Assembly (NCBI GenBank): GCA_017556145.1
Contig: JAFZCU010000112.1
Coordinates: 1 to 32,295 of the forward strand
Origin: Prevotella sp.
GTDB lineage: Bacteria > Bacteroidota > Bacteroidia > Bacteroidales > Bacteroidaceae
DNA: 32,295 bases
Direction of reading: 5' to 3'
Within the stretch, counting starts at the first letter, position 1, and each line of letters opens with the position of its first letter. Shown piece by piece: positions 1 through 7,500 of this stretch. A program made the position numbers and the translations under genes. The notes under the pieces are model-generated. The model made no database searches, had not been told where the DNA came from, and saw only the letters and a list, made by a program, of their open reading frames with translations.

Positions 1-420
1 GAACTTCGTGTACTGCTCCTGAAAAGCTTTCATGCCTCCCTTGAAATGAATCTTCAGCCACTTCCCGCTTTGAATGGGGAAGAGCTGCATACCCTCAGGC
101 ACATCGCCACCTTTATATATGCCACCAATAACGTAAGTAAAGGTATTTTTACAGCAAGCCCCGAAGTTTGCTTCCCAACAGGTGGCACAATTGTGGTTGG
201 GAATGTCGCAGGTACAGAGACCGAACTCACCTACGCCATTGTCGATGGCTGCTTTCTGAAAAGCATTGGGTTCTTGCTTCTCAAGAAACACTGGCTTAAC
301 AATCTTTTCCACAAACTCACCCCAAAACTTAGGGCATTCTTCCTTCGCCTCATTGAAGGTAATCTTCTTGGCCATGCCAATAATCTGCACATCGTGCAAT
401 TCAATAATCTCGTGTATCAT
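1..420 (-). CDS. GyrI-like / AraC effector-binding-domain protein (3' part missing)
   Basis: This reading frame is open from the ATG at 420 to the window edge, giving the first 140 residues with no stop. The opening (MIHEIIELHDVQIIGMAKKI), the following amphipathic helix with WGEFVEK, and the later FTYVIGGIYKGGDVPEGM and GKWLKIHFKGGM segments fit the GyrI-like small-molecule-binding fold (AraC effector-binding domain, without a DNA-binding domain). Where family members usually carry a short loop before the central strand, this one has six cysteines between residues 69 and 90 (C69-x-C71-x6-C78-x2-C81-x7-C89-C90), which suggests a metal site or disulfides. The start overlaps the stop of the upstream hydrolase gene as ATGA, so translation is probably coupled. 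The family call is by recalled pattern; the ligand is unknown. Confidence 0.7.
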   Translation of the reverse strand, partial: MIHEIIELHDVQIIGMAKKITFNEAKEECPKFWGEFVEKIVKPVFLEKQEPNAFQKAAIDNGVGEFGLCTCDIPNHNCATCWEANFGACCKNTFTYVIGGIYKGGDVPEGMQLFPIQSGKWLKIHFKGGMKAFQEQYTKF

Positions 421-1361
421 ATTGAAAGTCCTAATTTGTATGCTTCGTTTAGGGCAGCCTGCTTATTGAGCATTTGCGAAGCAATGAAAGCCTTTAACTT
501 GTCATTGAACATCTCAGGCTGCTCCATGTGGATGAAGTGTCCGCAAGTAGTCAGTTCCGTATAGTCGAGGTTGGGGTACAAACGCTGCATTTTCTGCTTG
601 TTGTCAGGATCAAGACCGCTGTTCTGCGTGCAGATGACCATCACTGGCTGAGAAATGCGACGATTCGTCCACCATTTTCTCTCCACAAGATGTTGCATCG
701 TGCTCGATGCTACATACTGTGGTGTCTCGGGCATCACTGACATGGCATAGTCGTTTATTTCCTGAGGAGTTTCTTTACCTGCCAATGACGACACAAAGCC
801 CGTGATGACATCGCGACATTCCGGACCATCGAAGGCATGACCGAACTGATTCACTGCCTCAACGTACTCTAGTGTCTCAGTACCATCGTAGAAACAATAT
901 ACACCGTCAACGTCCACCAATGTGCCTTTGTGACCTGTGGCCATCAGCGTCTGACGGCATACGGGCGTTCCAAGACTGTGACCTACAAAGACCGCATCCT
1001 TGATGCCGTTGGCATTTAAGACTTCATCTATGGCATGGGCAAAGAAATCAAGTGTGTATTCCACATGTGGCTTATCGCTTTGTCCGTATCCAGGCAGGTC
1101 AATGAATACAAGTTGCAGGTTTTTATTGTCTCGGAAAGCCTCGAACTGCTTCTCCCATGTGTTCATATCGCAGCCGAAGCCGTGAACGAAACAGATGGTC
1201 TTAGCATCTGAACCAGCCGACTCATTCCATATTTTATAATGTATGTGAATACTATCGTCGATAGTGGCGTATTCAGACTTCAGTTCGCTGAGCGTCTTCG
1301 GCTGGTTTCCACAACCTACCAGCAACAGGGCGAATAACAAATACAATACTATTTTCTTCAT
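417..1361 (-). CDS. alpha/beta-hydrolase lipoprotein
   Basis: This encodes a 314-residue secreted hydrolase. The N-terminus is a lipoprotein signal with Cys17 (LLLVGCGN), so the enzyme is probably membrane-anchored in the envelope. The alpha/beta-hydrolase fold is visible from the oxyanion-hole motif HGFG (residues 60-63), the nucleophile elbow GHSLG with Ser129, a probable acid at Asp251 or Asp253, and the catalytic His in CGHFIH (about 275). The frame stays open further upstream to 1586, but that stretch overlaps the acetyltransferase gene and lacks a signal peptide, so the start at 1361 was chosen. It begins in an ATGA overlap with the upstream gene and ends in another with the downstream gene. 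The substrate cannot be told from sequence. Confidence 0.88.
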   Translation of the reverse strand: MKKIVLYLLFALLLVGCGNQPKTLSELKSEYATIDDSIHIHYKIWNESAGSDAKTICFVHGFGCDMNTWEKQFEAFRDNKNLQLVFIDLPGYGQSDKPHVEYTLDFFAHAIDEVLNANGIKDAVFVGHSLGTPVCRQTLMATGHKGTLVDVDGVYCFYDGTETLEYVEAVNQFGHAFDGPECRDVITGFVSSLAGKETPQEINDYAMSVMPETPQYVASSTMQHLVERKWWTNRRISQPVMVICTQNSGLDPDNKQKMQRLYPNLDYTELTTCGHFIHMEQPEMFNDKLKAFIASQMLNKQAALNEAYKLGLSI

Positions 1362-1963
1362 ATAACTTCTTTTACCAATTTGACATTCTGTCTTATTACG
1401 TCGCGACTCGACAAAGCAGATGTGCACATCGCTTTGTACTCGCTGCTCTCTAATTTCATAACTTTGACTGGGCAGTCTGAGCCCACTTCCAGATTTGGAC
1501 ATAATGTTTCCTCGCCGGTATCTACAAAACCGCACTTTTCCATCACGCGACCAGATGCAGGGTTCGAAGGAAAGTAATCGCCCCAAAGTGTAATGAATCT
1601 CTTCTCATTGAAACAATAGTCTATGACCATCTGAAGTGCCTCCGTACAGATACCTTTACCCCAATACGGACGGGCTATCCAATATCCTACCTCCGCATGA
1701 TCTTCTGCAATCTTCAGGTTTGATGTGGATGCCGGGAGGTAGCCCACACATCCAATGGCTTCGCCTGAATCTTTCCATATTACCGCCCACATCCCTTCTG
1801 CGTTGAAGACTGTTCGAATAATGTCCAAACTTTCTTCCACAGACTTATGTGGTGGCCATCCTGCGCGAGGCCCAACTTCTGGGTCACTGGCGTATTTAAA
1901 CAGCGTCTCGGCATCACTATCCTGCCAAGGGCGTAATAATATTCTTTCTGTTTCCATCTTCAT
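1358..1963 (-). CDS. GNAT family N-acetyltransferase (RimJ/RimL type)
   Basis: This 201-residue protein opens with METERILLRPWQDSDAETLF, the standard start of the RimJ/RimL-type acetyltransferases (Acetyltransf_3). It continues with GCVGYLPA, VGYWIARPYWGKGICTEALQ, which is the acetyl-CoA pyrophosphate-binding loop (R/Q-x-x-G-x-G/A-like), and NPASGRVMEKCGF, the family's usual C-terminal motif. It should transfer an acetyl group from acetyl-CoA to an amine on a small molecule or protein. It is the first gene of a three-gene operon with a good Bacteroidetes promoter just upstream, and it overlaps the hydrolase gene by ATGA. An alternative start two codons in (MET) is possible. The acceptor is unknown. 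Confidence 0.9.
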   Translation of the reverse strand: MKMETERILLRPWQDSDAETLFKYASDPEVGPRAGWPPHKSVEESLDIIRTVFNAEGMWAVIWKDSGEAIGCVGYLPASTSNLKIAEDHAEVGYWIARPYWGKGICTEALQMVIDYCFNEKRFITLWGDYFPSNPASGRVMEKCGFVDTGEETLCPNLEVGSDCPVKVMKLESSEYKAMCTSALSSRDVIRQNVKLVKEVI

Positions 1964-1980
1964 TTTATCATTTGACGATG

Positions 1981-2011
1981 CAAAATTACTGATTGTTGCG
2001 GAATCTGCAAA
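1981..2011 (-). promoter_or_regulatory. promoter of the acetyltransferase operon
   Basis: On the minus strand TAATTTTG (1981-1988) is a -7 box and TTTG (2008-2011) a -33 box with 19 bases between TTG and TA. This matches the Bacteroidetes sigma-ABfr consensus. The inferred leader to the ATG at 1963 is about 14 nt. Confidence 0.7.
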
Positions 2012-2128
2012 ATATCTGGGATAAACTGCGGAAAAATGTGACGAGTGGTGACATATTTATAATGATACTATTTGAATATCTTTCCCAGCCAATGTGCAAA
2101 CCATAGGTTTATTGCTATGGTATCTCTC

Positions 2129-2278
2129 TTATTTGTTTATAAAATATACGAGAGTAATCTGAGCTAACAGAATCAGCGGAAGTCCATACTTGAACTTCTT
2201 ATGCATCGTCTTGTGGTGAAAGACTTGCATGCCTAACAATGCGCCGATGCTTCCACCGATGACAGCAAGTTTCTGCCG
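2129..2278 (-). pseudogene. DUF1294 membrane protein, C-terminal remnant
   Basis: A 49-codon open stretch reads LAVIGGSIGALLGMQVFHHK and ends with LPLILLAQITLVYFINK and a stop. This is the characteristic C-terminal half of small DUF1294 membrane proteins, which are usually about 85-110 residues. The N-terminal transmembrane half is gone: an in-frame TAA lies directly upstream (2279-2281) and no start codon precedes the conserved part. Upstream sequence belongs to a lipoprotein leader and an inserted repeat in a different frame, so a deletion or rearrangement probably joined them. Taken as a non-functional remnant. Confidence 0.75.
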
Positions 2279-2468
2279 TTATTTCACTCTTTGTGGTATT
2301 GGCTTCGCCTTCGTCCGTCACGACTCGGCCATCCAAGCGAGCTTCTTGCGTCCCTTCGGTAGCAAGCGGCATAGCCGAGCGGGCTCTGCTCTCGCTGCTC
2401 TGTCCGTTGCTGCCACATGAGCATAATAACGTAGCCATCAATATGAATGAAAAAGCGATATGTTTCAT
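2199..2468 (-). pseudogene. chimeric lipoprotein leader fused to coding repeat and out-of-frame DUF1294 sequence
   Basis: The 89-codon frame starts with a convincing lipoprotein signal (MKHIAFSFILMATLLCSCGS, lipid-attachment Cys16 or Cys18). It then runs straight into the coding repeat (SSESR ... RLDGRVVTDEGEAN) and finishes by reading the DUF1294 remnant in the wrong frame (CCHRWKHRRIVRHAS). No conserved mature domain is present. It looks like the 5' end of a lost lipoprotein gene, truncated by the same event that beheaded the DUF1294 gene. It could still be translated into a short lipopeptide, but there is no sign of selection on its tail. Confidence 0.5.
2299..2408 (-). repeat. coding repeat, copy A (long form)
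   Basis: On the minus strand this has a left block (2388-2408) matching copy B at 18 of 21 bases, a middle block of about 43 bases absent from copy B, and a right core (2299-2344) that is identical to copy B over all 46 bases. The core is translated as RLDGRVVTDEGEA in the same frame in both copies. Copies A and B lie about 0.75 kb apart in opposite orientation. Confidence 0.85.
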
Positions 2469-2540
2469 ATACAAATATGCGTAATACATAAATACACTTA
2501 AAACTATCGGCAAAGTTAGTGATAATTACGGAATTATCGC

Positions 2541-2548
2541 TAAATTTG
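2541..2548 (+). promoter_or_regulatory. -7 box upstream of the SDR remnant / secreted protein gene
   Basis: TAAATTTG fits the TAnnTTTG consensus and lies about 50 bases before the ATG at 2598. No clean TTG -33 box is seen at the expected distance, so the call is tentative. Confidence 0.4.
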
Positions 2549-2597
2549 CACCAAGAATTAGCATTGTTTATAAAGTAACCCAACAAAATCTGCGCTT

Positions 2598-2726
2598 ATG
2601 GATTCTTTTAAGGATAAAGTAGCCGTCGTGACGGGAGGTGCCATCGTCAACATCTCCTCATCGCGCGACCGCATGACCCATCAGATGATCTATCATGGCG
2701 ATAACGGCTGGAAGTTGGAAATATGA
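2598..2726 (+). pseudogene. short-chain dehydrogenase remnant with internal deletion
   Basis: A 42-codon frame reads MDSFKDKVAVVTGGA, the unmistakable first strand and glycine-loop start of a short-chain dehydrogenase/reductase, and then jumps directly to IVNISSS. That resembles the segment around the catalytic serine, normally about 120 residues later. The tail (RDRMTHQMIYHGDNGWKLEI) is not recognised as SDR. The deletion kept the frame open, and the stop overlaps the next ATG as ATGA, so the remnant may act as a leader that feeds ribosomes to the following gene. It lacks the Tyr-x3-Lys site and cannot be an active oxidoreductase. Confidence 0.7.
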
Positions 2727-3409
2727 AGAAGGGATTACTTATATCGATAGCGTTGATATTTTCAGTTGCAGTATCGGCACAGGATGTTGATGGATTCGTC
2801 AACAGACAGTTGCAAACCTATCCGAAGTCGCGGCTGCTTGACATTTACAAGTCGTGCTTCCAGGACTATATGGGTGCCGAACATCTGGTGTCGGACAGAC
2901 AAAGGGTTAAGGCATATTTGGATGAAGAGTTGAATACTACCAGCCTTGATGACCTCATGCCCTGGTACTACGAGCCATGCGGGATAGACAGCAGCTATTA
3001 TCGTGTCAGCATTCGAGCCATCAAGGAAAGTATTGTTTCAGAAGACCTGTTGCTTAATGCCTTCATCCGAAGTGCTAATGGACGGAGTAGCGAGAGCCGC
3101 CAAGCTCGCTTGGATGGCCGAGTCGTGACGGACGAAGGCGAAGCCAACTCTAAGAAGCGACCTTCTGTTGAGTCGTGGAGTGAACGATGGCACAAGATTA
3201 TTGGTACTATTGACCAAATGAAACTGGATATGCCCAACTATCAAGAGGACAAACAATTCATAGACAGCGTCCTTTCCGTCGGGAAATACGCCATCAGCCA
3301 CTCGCCAGACTACCGTGAGACCTATCATCCTCACTACAGAATCGTAGAGCGTAGCATCTTTGAAAAAGAAATCAAAAGTCTTATAGATAAGAAAAAAATA
3401 ACACAATGA
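2723..3409 (+). CDS. secreted conserved protein of unknown function carrying an in-frame repeat
   Basis: The 228-residue product has a clear signal peptide (MKKGLLISIALIFSVAVSAQ). The mature part has motifs I recall from an uncharacterised Bacteroidales family: YPKSRLLDIYKSCFQDYMG, GAEHLVSD, YYRVSIRAIKE, and HPHYRIVER with FEKEI near the C-terminus. The conserved text is interrupted around residues 119-142 by the coding repeat (copy B), after which the family sequence resumes in frame (PSVESWSERWHKI). The protein thus seems to have tolerated an insertion, probably in a surface loop. It starts inside the SDR remnant's stop and overlaps the nitroreductase remnant at its end, both as ATGA. Function is unknown. 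Confidence 0.8.
   Translation: MKKGLLISIALIFSVAVSAQDVDGFVNRQLQTYPKSRLLDIYKSCFQDYMGAEHLVSDRQRVKAYLDEELNTTSLDDLMPWYYEPCGIDSSYYRVSIRAIKESIVSEDLLLNAFIRSANGRSSESRQARLDGRVVTDEGEANSKKRPSVESWSERWHKIIGTIDQMKLDMPNYQEDKQFIDSVLSVGKYAISHSPDYRETYHPHYRIVERSIFEKEIKSLIDKKKITQ
3077..3147 (+). repeat. coding repeat, copy B (short form), inside the secreted protein gene
   Basis: The left block 3077-3097 matches copy A at 18 of 21 bases, and the core 3102-3147 matches copy A at 46 of 46. Only about 4 bases separate the blocks, against about 43 in copy A. It is read in frame as NGRSSESRQARLDGRVVTDE followed by GEAN, within an otherwise conserved protein. Confidence 0.85.
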
Positions 3410-3579
3410 AGATAGAAAAGTTTGTATTCGCTGCCTTAATTGACATTGCTATCGCTGTGGAGCATCTTTGTCTGGCTGCCACAAAGCAAGGTTTGGCTAC
3501 ATGCTGGGTATGCAACTTCGATGCTAACCTATGCAAGGAACTGTTTAGCTTGCCAGAGAATGACTACATCAACGAATGA
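3406..3579 (+). pseudogene. nitroreductase family remnant
   Basis: The 57-codon frame contains DIAIAVEHLCLAATKQGLAT followed by CWVCNFD and KELFSLPEN. This is the FMN-proximal C-terminal motif of nitroreductases (D-I/V-A-I-A-x-E-H-x-x-L-A-A-x-x-x-G-L-G-T-C-W). The roughly 100 N-terminal residues and the last strand of a normal enzyme are absent, and ten unrelated residues (MKIEKFVFAA) replace the N-terminus. It is joined to the preceding gene by an ATGA overlap. It cannot bind flavin as it stands and is taken as a decayed gene, possibly still translated. Confidence 0.75.
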
Positions 3580-3582
3580 AAA

Positions 3583-3608
3583 GGGGAACCTCATTATTGA
3601 GATTCCCC
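3583..3608 (+). terminator. hairpin after the nitroreductase remnant
   Basis: An 11-bp stem with one mismatch (GGGGAACCTCA / TGAGATTCCCC) and a TTAT loop begins 4 bases after the stop at 3579. No good U-tract follows, so it may be a stability element rather than a true terminator. The 50 bases after it hold nothing recognisable. Confidence 0.4.
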
Positions 3609-3659
3609 GGAGTCCTCTTTCAAGGCATATGATAGAGGCAAGTAAACAACCGGCATAAA

Positions 3660-3684
3660 AAAAGAGAACCGTGGGTTCTCTTTT
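3660..3684 (-). terminator. intrinsic terminator downstream of tRNA-Ser
   Basis: The stem AAAAGAGAACC / GGTTCTCTTTT has 11 bp and a 3-base loop. Read on the minus strand it is followed by a long T run, which makes a strong terminator for the tRNA-Ser transcript. It may also stop plus-strand transcripts from the remnant operon. Confidence 0.8.
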
Positions 3685-3716
3685 GGTGTTAATAGCGGAG
3701 AGTGAGGCTCCTTTTG

Positions 3717-3804
3717 CGGAAGGTGAGGGATTCAAACCCCCGATACCCGAAAGGGGTATACCGGATTTCGAGTCCAGCGCGATCGATCACTCTGCCAACC
3801 TTCC
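3717..3804 (-). tRNA. tRNA-Ser (anticodon CGA)
   Basis: The 88-nt gene folds as a type II tRNA: acceptor GGAAGGT/ACCTTCC, discriminator G, anticodon stem CTGGA/TCCGG around loop CTCGAAA (anticodon CGA, reads UCG), a long variable arm with a 6-bp stem ATACCC/GGGTAT, and a T stem GGGGG/CCCTC. CCA is not encoded. Three positions are unusual. The D loop has G18-A19 instead of G18-G19. The T loop is TTTGAAT, so position 56 is U rather than C. Position 23 is C opposite A12, a mismatch in the D stem. A19 and U56 could still pair with each other. It has its own promoter and terminator. Confidence 0.9.
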
Positions 3805-3821
3805 TCTTTCTTTAGCGTGTG

Positions 3822-3853
3822 CAAAGGTAAAGAGAAAAAATGAAATGACCAAA
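3822..3853 (-). promoter_or_regulatory. promoter of tRNA-Ser
   Basis: On the minus strand TACCTTTG (3822-3829) and TTTG (3850-3853) are separated by 20 bases between TTG and TA. The mature tRNA would begin about 12 nt after the start of transcription. Confidence 0.75.
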
Positions 3854-3886
3854 TTTTTCGAAAGAAATATTCAAGAAACGAATAAA

Positions 3887-4471
3887 CTACCCGAAAGAAA
3901 GTTTCGATAATCTGTTTCTCAGCTGCTCAGCTTCGGATTTGCGGATGCTGAGACGGATTTCGCAGGTGTTATCGTAGGTCTGGCTGACGATACGTGGCTG
4001 CATCTCTTTGACGATGCGCATCACATCGTTCATCATAGGGTAGGCGAACGTGTAGGTGATGATTTCCTCTATCTGACGTGTCTCGATCTCTGCGTGGGCA
4101 ATGGCATCGGCAGCGGCTTCGCGATAGGCGACGATGAGTCCGCTGGTACCGAGATTCACGCCACCGTAGTAACGCACTACGACAATAAGGATGTCGGTAA
4201 GTTCATTGGAGTTAATCTGTCCGAGAATGGGTTTGCCGGCAGTAGAGGAGGGCTCGCCGTCGTCGTTAGCTCTGAATTCAAGTCGCTCAGGACCGAGCAT
4301 ATAGGCGTAACAGACATGGCGGGCATCGTAGTATTTCTTACGGTATTCAGCCAATAAGTCCTTGATTTCGTCGACCGTAGACACATGATGAGCGAAGGCG
4401 AGGAACTTGCTACGCTTGTCGGTGTAGTAGCCCTCGCCTCCGGTCTTAATTGTGCGGTATTCGTCGAGCAT
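3887..4471 (-). CDS. yigZ: YigZ / IMPACT family protein
   Basis: The 194-residue product shows the IMPACT (UPF0029) N-terminal domain: YRTIKTGGEGYYTDKRSKF, HVCYAYMLG, then the hallmark DDGEPSSTAGKPIL and VVVRYYGGVNLGTSGL. A smaller C-terminal ferredoxin-like domain (DUF1949 type) covers about residues 130-194. Bacterial YigZ is linked to translation or ribosome-associated roles, but its exact biochemistry is not settled. A start at 4498 is also open, but the ATG at 4471 gives the usual family N-terminus (MLDEYRTI). It lies 33 bases downstream of carB on the same strand and is probably co-transcribed with it. Confidence 0.9.
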   Translation of the reverse strand: MLDEYRTIKTGGEGYYTDKRSKFLAFAHHVSTVDEIKDLLAEYRKKYYDARHVCYAYMLGPERLEFRANDDGEPSSTAGKPILGQINSNELTDILIVVVRYYGGVNLGTSGLIVAYREAAADAIAHAEIETRQIEEIITYTFAYPMMNDVMRIVKEMQPRIVSQTYDNTCEIRLSIRKSEAEQLRNRLSKLSFG

Positions 4472-4504
4472 AAAGAGGGTTGCTGTGCACAGCAACAAAC
4501 TTAA

Positions 4505-7500
4505 TTAGTTGTTATACTCCTGCCAGCTCTTGATCTTCACATCGTCGAGATTCATGGCGGTAAAGGCCTCAATGAAGGCCTTGGCCAGACGGACATTGGT
4601 CATCAGAGGAATATTGTGGTCGATGGCACCACGACGGATCTTGTAGCCGTTGGTGAGCTCGCGTGAGGTATGGTTCTTCGGCACATTAATGACGAGGCCT
4701 ACTTTATGCTGGGAGATCAGATCCATCACGTTGTTATCGCCATTCTCATCAGGCCATGCCACACTGATGGCCTTCACACCGTTATCGTTGAAGAACTTGG
4801 CCGTTCCACCTGTTGCGTAGATGGTATAGCCCTTCTTTGCCAGTTGCTGAGCGGGCTCGAGCAGAGAAACCTTACCTTTGGCACCACCTGACGAGATGAG
4901 CACGGCATCCTTCGGAATAGAGTAGCCTGTGGCAATCAGCGAGTTGAGCATTGCCTCGTTGAGGTCGTCGCCCAAACAGCCTACCTCACCCGTAGAACTC
5001 ATGTCGACACCAAGTACGGGGTCTGCGTTCTGCAGACGTGCAAACGAGAACTGTGAGGCCTTCACACCGATACGGTCGATGTCGAACTCACTCTTCTCCG
5101 GACGCTGATAGGGCGCATCGAGCATGATCTTCGTAGCCGTCTCGATGAAATTACGCTTCAGAATCTTCGATACGAAGGGGAACGAACGGGATGCACGGAG
5201 GTTACACTCAATGACCTTCACCTCGCGGTTTTTGGCGAGGAACTGGATATTGAACGGACCGCTGATGTTCAGTTCGGCAGCGATCTTACGGGCAATCTTC
5301 TTGATCTGACGGATGGTGGAGAAGTAGATGTGCTGGGCGGGGAACACCATCGTTGCGTCACCTGAGTGCACACCGGCATACTCCACGTGCTCAGAGATGG
5401 CGTACTCGATCACCTCACCCTTGTCGGCAACGGCATCGAACTCGATCTCCTTGGTCTCGGTCATGAACTTGGATACCACTACGGGGAACTCCTTCGACAC
5501 CTCGGTAGCCATATTGAGGAAGCGATGCAGTTCCTCTTCGTCGTAGCAGACGTTCATGGCAGCGCCGGAGAGCACGTAGGAAGGACGCACAAGCACGGGG
5601 TAGCCCACCTGCTCTACGAATTCCTTGACATCCTCGAAGCTGGTGAGCGCACGCCATGCGGGCTGGTCGATGCAGAGCTTGTCGAGCATAGCCGAGAACT
5701 TGTCGCGGTTTTCAGCGCGGTCGATATTCACAGGCGATGTTCCCAATACGGGCACACCCTGACGATAGAGCTTCATGGCAAGGTTGTTAGGAATCTGACC
5801 ACCCACGGAAACAATCACACCCTTGGGCTGTTCGAGGTCGATGACGTCGAGCACACGCTCCAGAGAGAGCTCGTCGAAGTAGAGACGGTCGCACATATCA
5901 TAGTCGGTAGACACCGTCTCCGGGTTGTAGTTGATCATGATCGACTTGTAACCCAGCTTGCGGGCGGTGTTGATGGCATTCACCGAACACCAGTCGAACT
6001 CAACAGATGAACCGATACGATAAGCACCTGAACCTAAGACAACTACAGACTTTTCATTATTGTAATAGTTGATATCGTGTGCAGGCTTATACTGCTCACC
6101 CTTGGAATCACCGAATGCAGGTGTGTGTGTATATGTGAAATAGAGGTAGTTCGTGAGTTCAGGATGCTCGGAGGCCACCGTGGGGATACGCTTCACGCTG
6201 GGTAGGATGCCCTTCTCCTTACGGTACTTGCGAACAGCCAGGTTCTCCTTCTCCATATTGCCACCCTCTGGCTTCAGCACGAAACGGGCAATTTGGAAGT
6301 CGCTGAATCCGCAACGTTTCACCTCAAGCAAGAGTTCGTCCGACAGATCCTCGAGTTTGTCGTACTTCTGCAGTTCGTGCTTCAGGTCGACGATGTGCTT
6401 CAGGCGCTCCAGGAACCAGATGTCGATCTTCGTCAACTGCTCAATGCGCTCGATGGTATATCCTTCTTCGAGGGCCTGGGCGATGGCGAAGATTCGCAGG
6501 TCGGTAGGATTAGCCAGTTCCTCCTCGAGGTTGTCGAACTTCGTGTGGTCGTTGCCCACGAAGCCGTGCATGCCCTGACCGATCATACGAAGACCTTTCT
6601 GCATCATCTCCTCGAAACTGCGTCCGATAGACATGATCTCACCGACGGACTTCATGGAAGAACCAATCTGACGGCTCACACCGGCAAACTTGGTGAGGTC
6701 CCAGCGGGGAATCTTACAGATCATATAGTCGAGGCTCGGTGCCACGTAAGCAGAAGAGGTGGTGCCCATCTCACCAATTTGGTCGAGGGTGTAGCCAAGG
6801 GCGATCTTGGCAGCGACGAAGGCGAGGGGATAGCCTGTGGCCTTCGAGGCAAGAGCTGAAGAACGTGAGAGACGGGCGTTGATCTCGATGATACGGTAGT
6901 CGTTGGTCTCTGCGTTGAAAGCGAACTGAATATTGCACTCGCCGACGATGCCGAGGTGCTTGACGCACTTGATGGTGAGCTCCTGCAGCATCTTGACCTG
7001 ATCCTCACGGAGCGAACAGGTGGGTGCTACGACAATCGACTCACCAGTGTGGATGCCGAGGGGGTCGAAGTTCTCCATCGAGGCCACCGTGAAGCAACGG
7101 TCGTTGGCGTCGCGGATGCACTCAAACTCAATTTCCTTCCAGCCCTTGAGGCTTTCCTCAACGAGGATCTGTGGCGCAAAGGTGAAGGCCGACTCTGCCA
7201 GTTCGATAAACCGCTTCTCGTCGGGGCAGATGCCTGAGCCGAGACCGCCGAGGGCGTAGGCTGAACGGATCATAATGGGGAAGCCGATCTCGTGGGCAGC
7301 CTTCAATGCATCCTCCATCGACTCGACGGCGTGGGATACAGGCACCTTCAGATCGACCTCAGCCAGCTTTTTAACAAAAAGGTCGCGGTCCTCAGTATTC
7401 ATGATGGCCTCGACACTTGTTCCTAATACTTCAACTCCGTATTCTTTCAGGGTACCATTCAGGTAAAGCTCCGTTCCGCAGTTCAGAGCGGTCTGTCCTC

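Noticed and set aside
46-564. Plus-strand frame at the left edge
   Set aside because: The minus strand encodes a coherent GyrI-like domain with an ATGA overlap; the plus frame has no motif.
1362-1586. N-terminal extension of the hydrolase gene to 1586
   Set aside because: The extension overlaps the acetyltransferase coding region, and a perfect lipoprotein signal starts at 1361.
3440-3658. Plus-strand frame after the secreted protein gene ending SRHMIEASKQPA
   Set aside because: It overlaps the nitroreductase remnant in another frame; its last 25 codons look faintly protein-like but match no family I know.
5366-6859. Long plus-strand frames opposite carB (5366-6010 and 6293-6859)
   Set aside because: They mirror carB codons on the other strand, have no recognisable domains or start signals, and carB itself is unambiguous.
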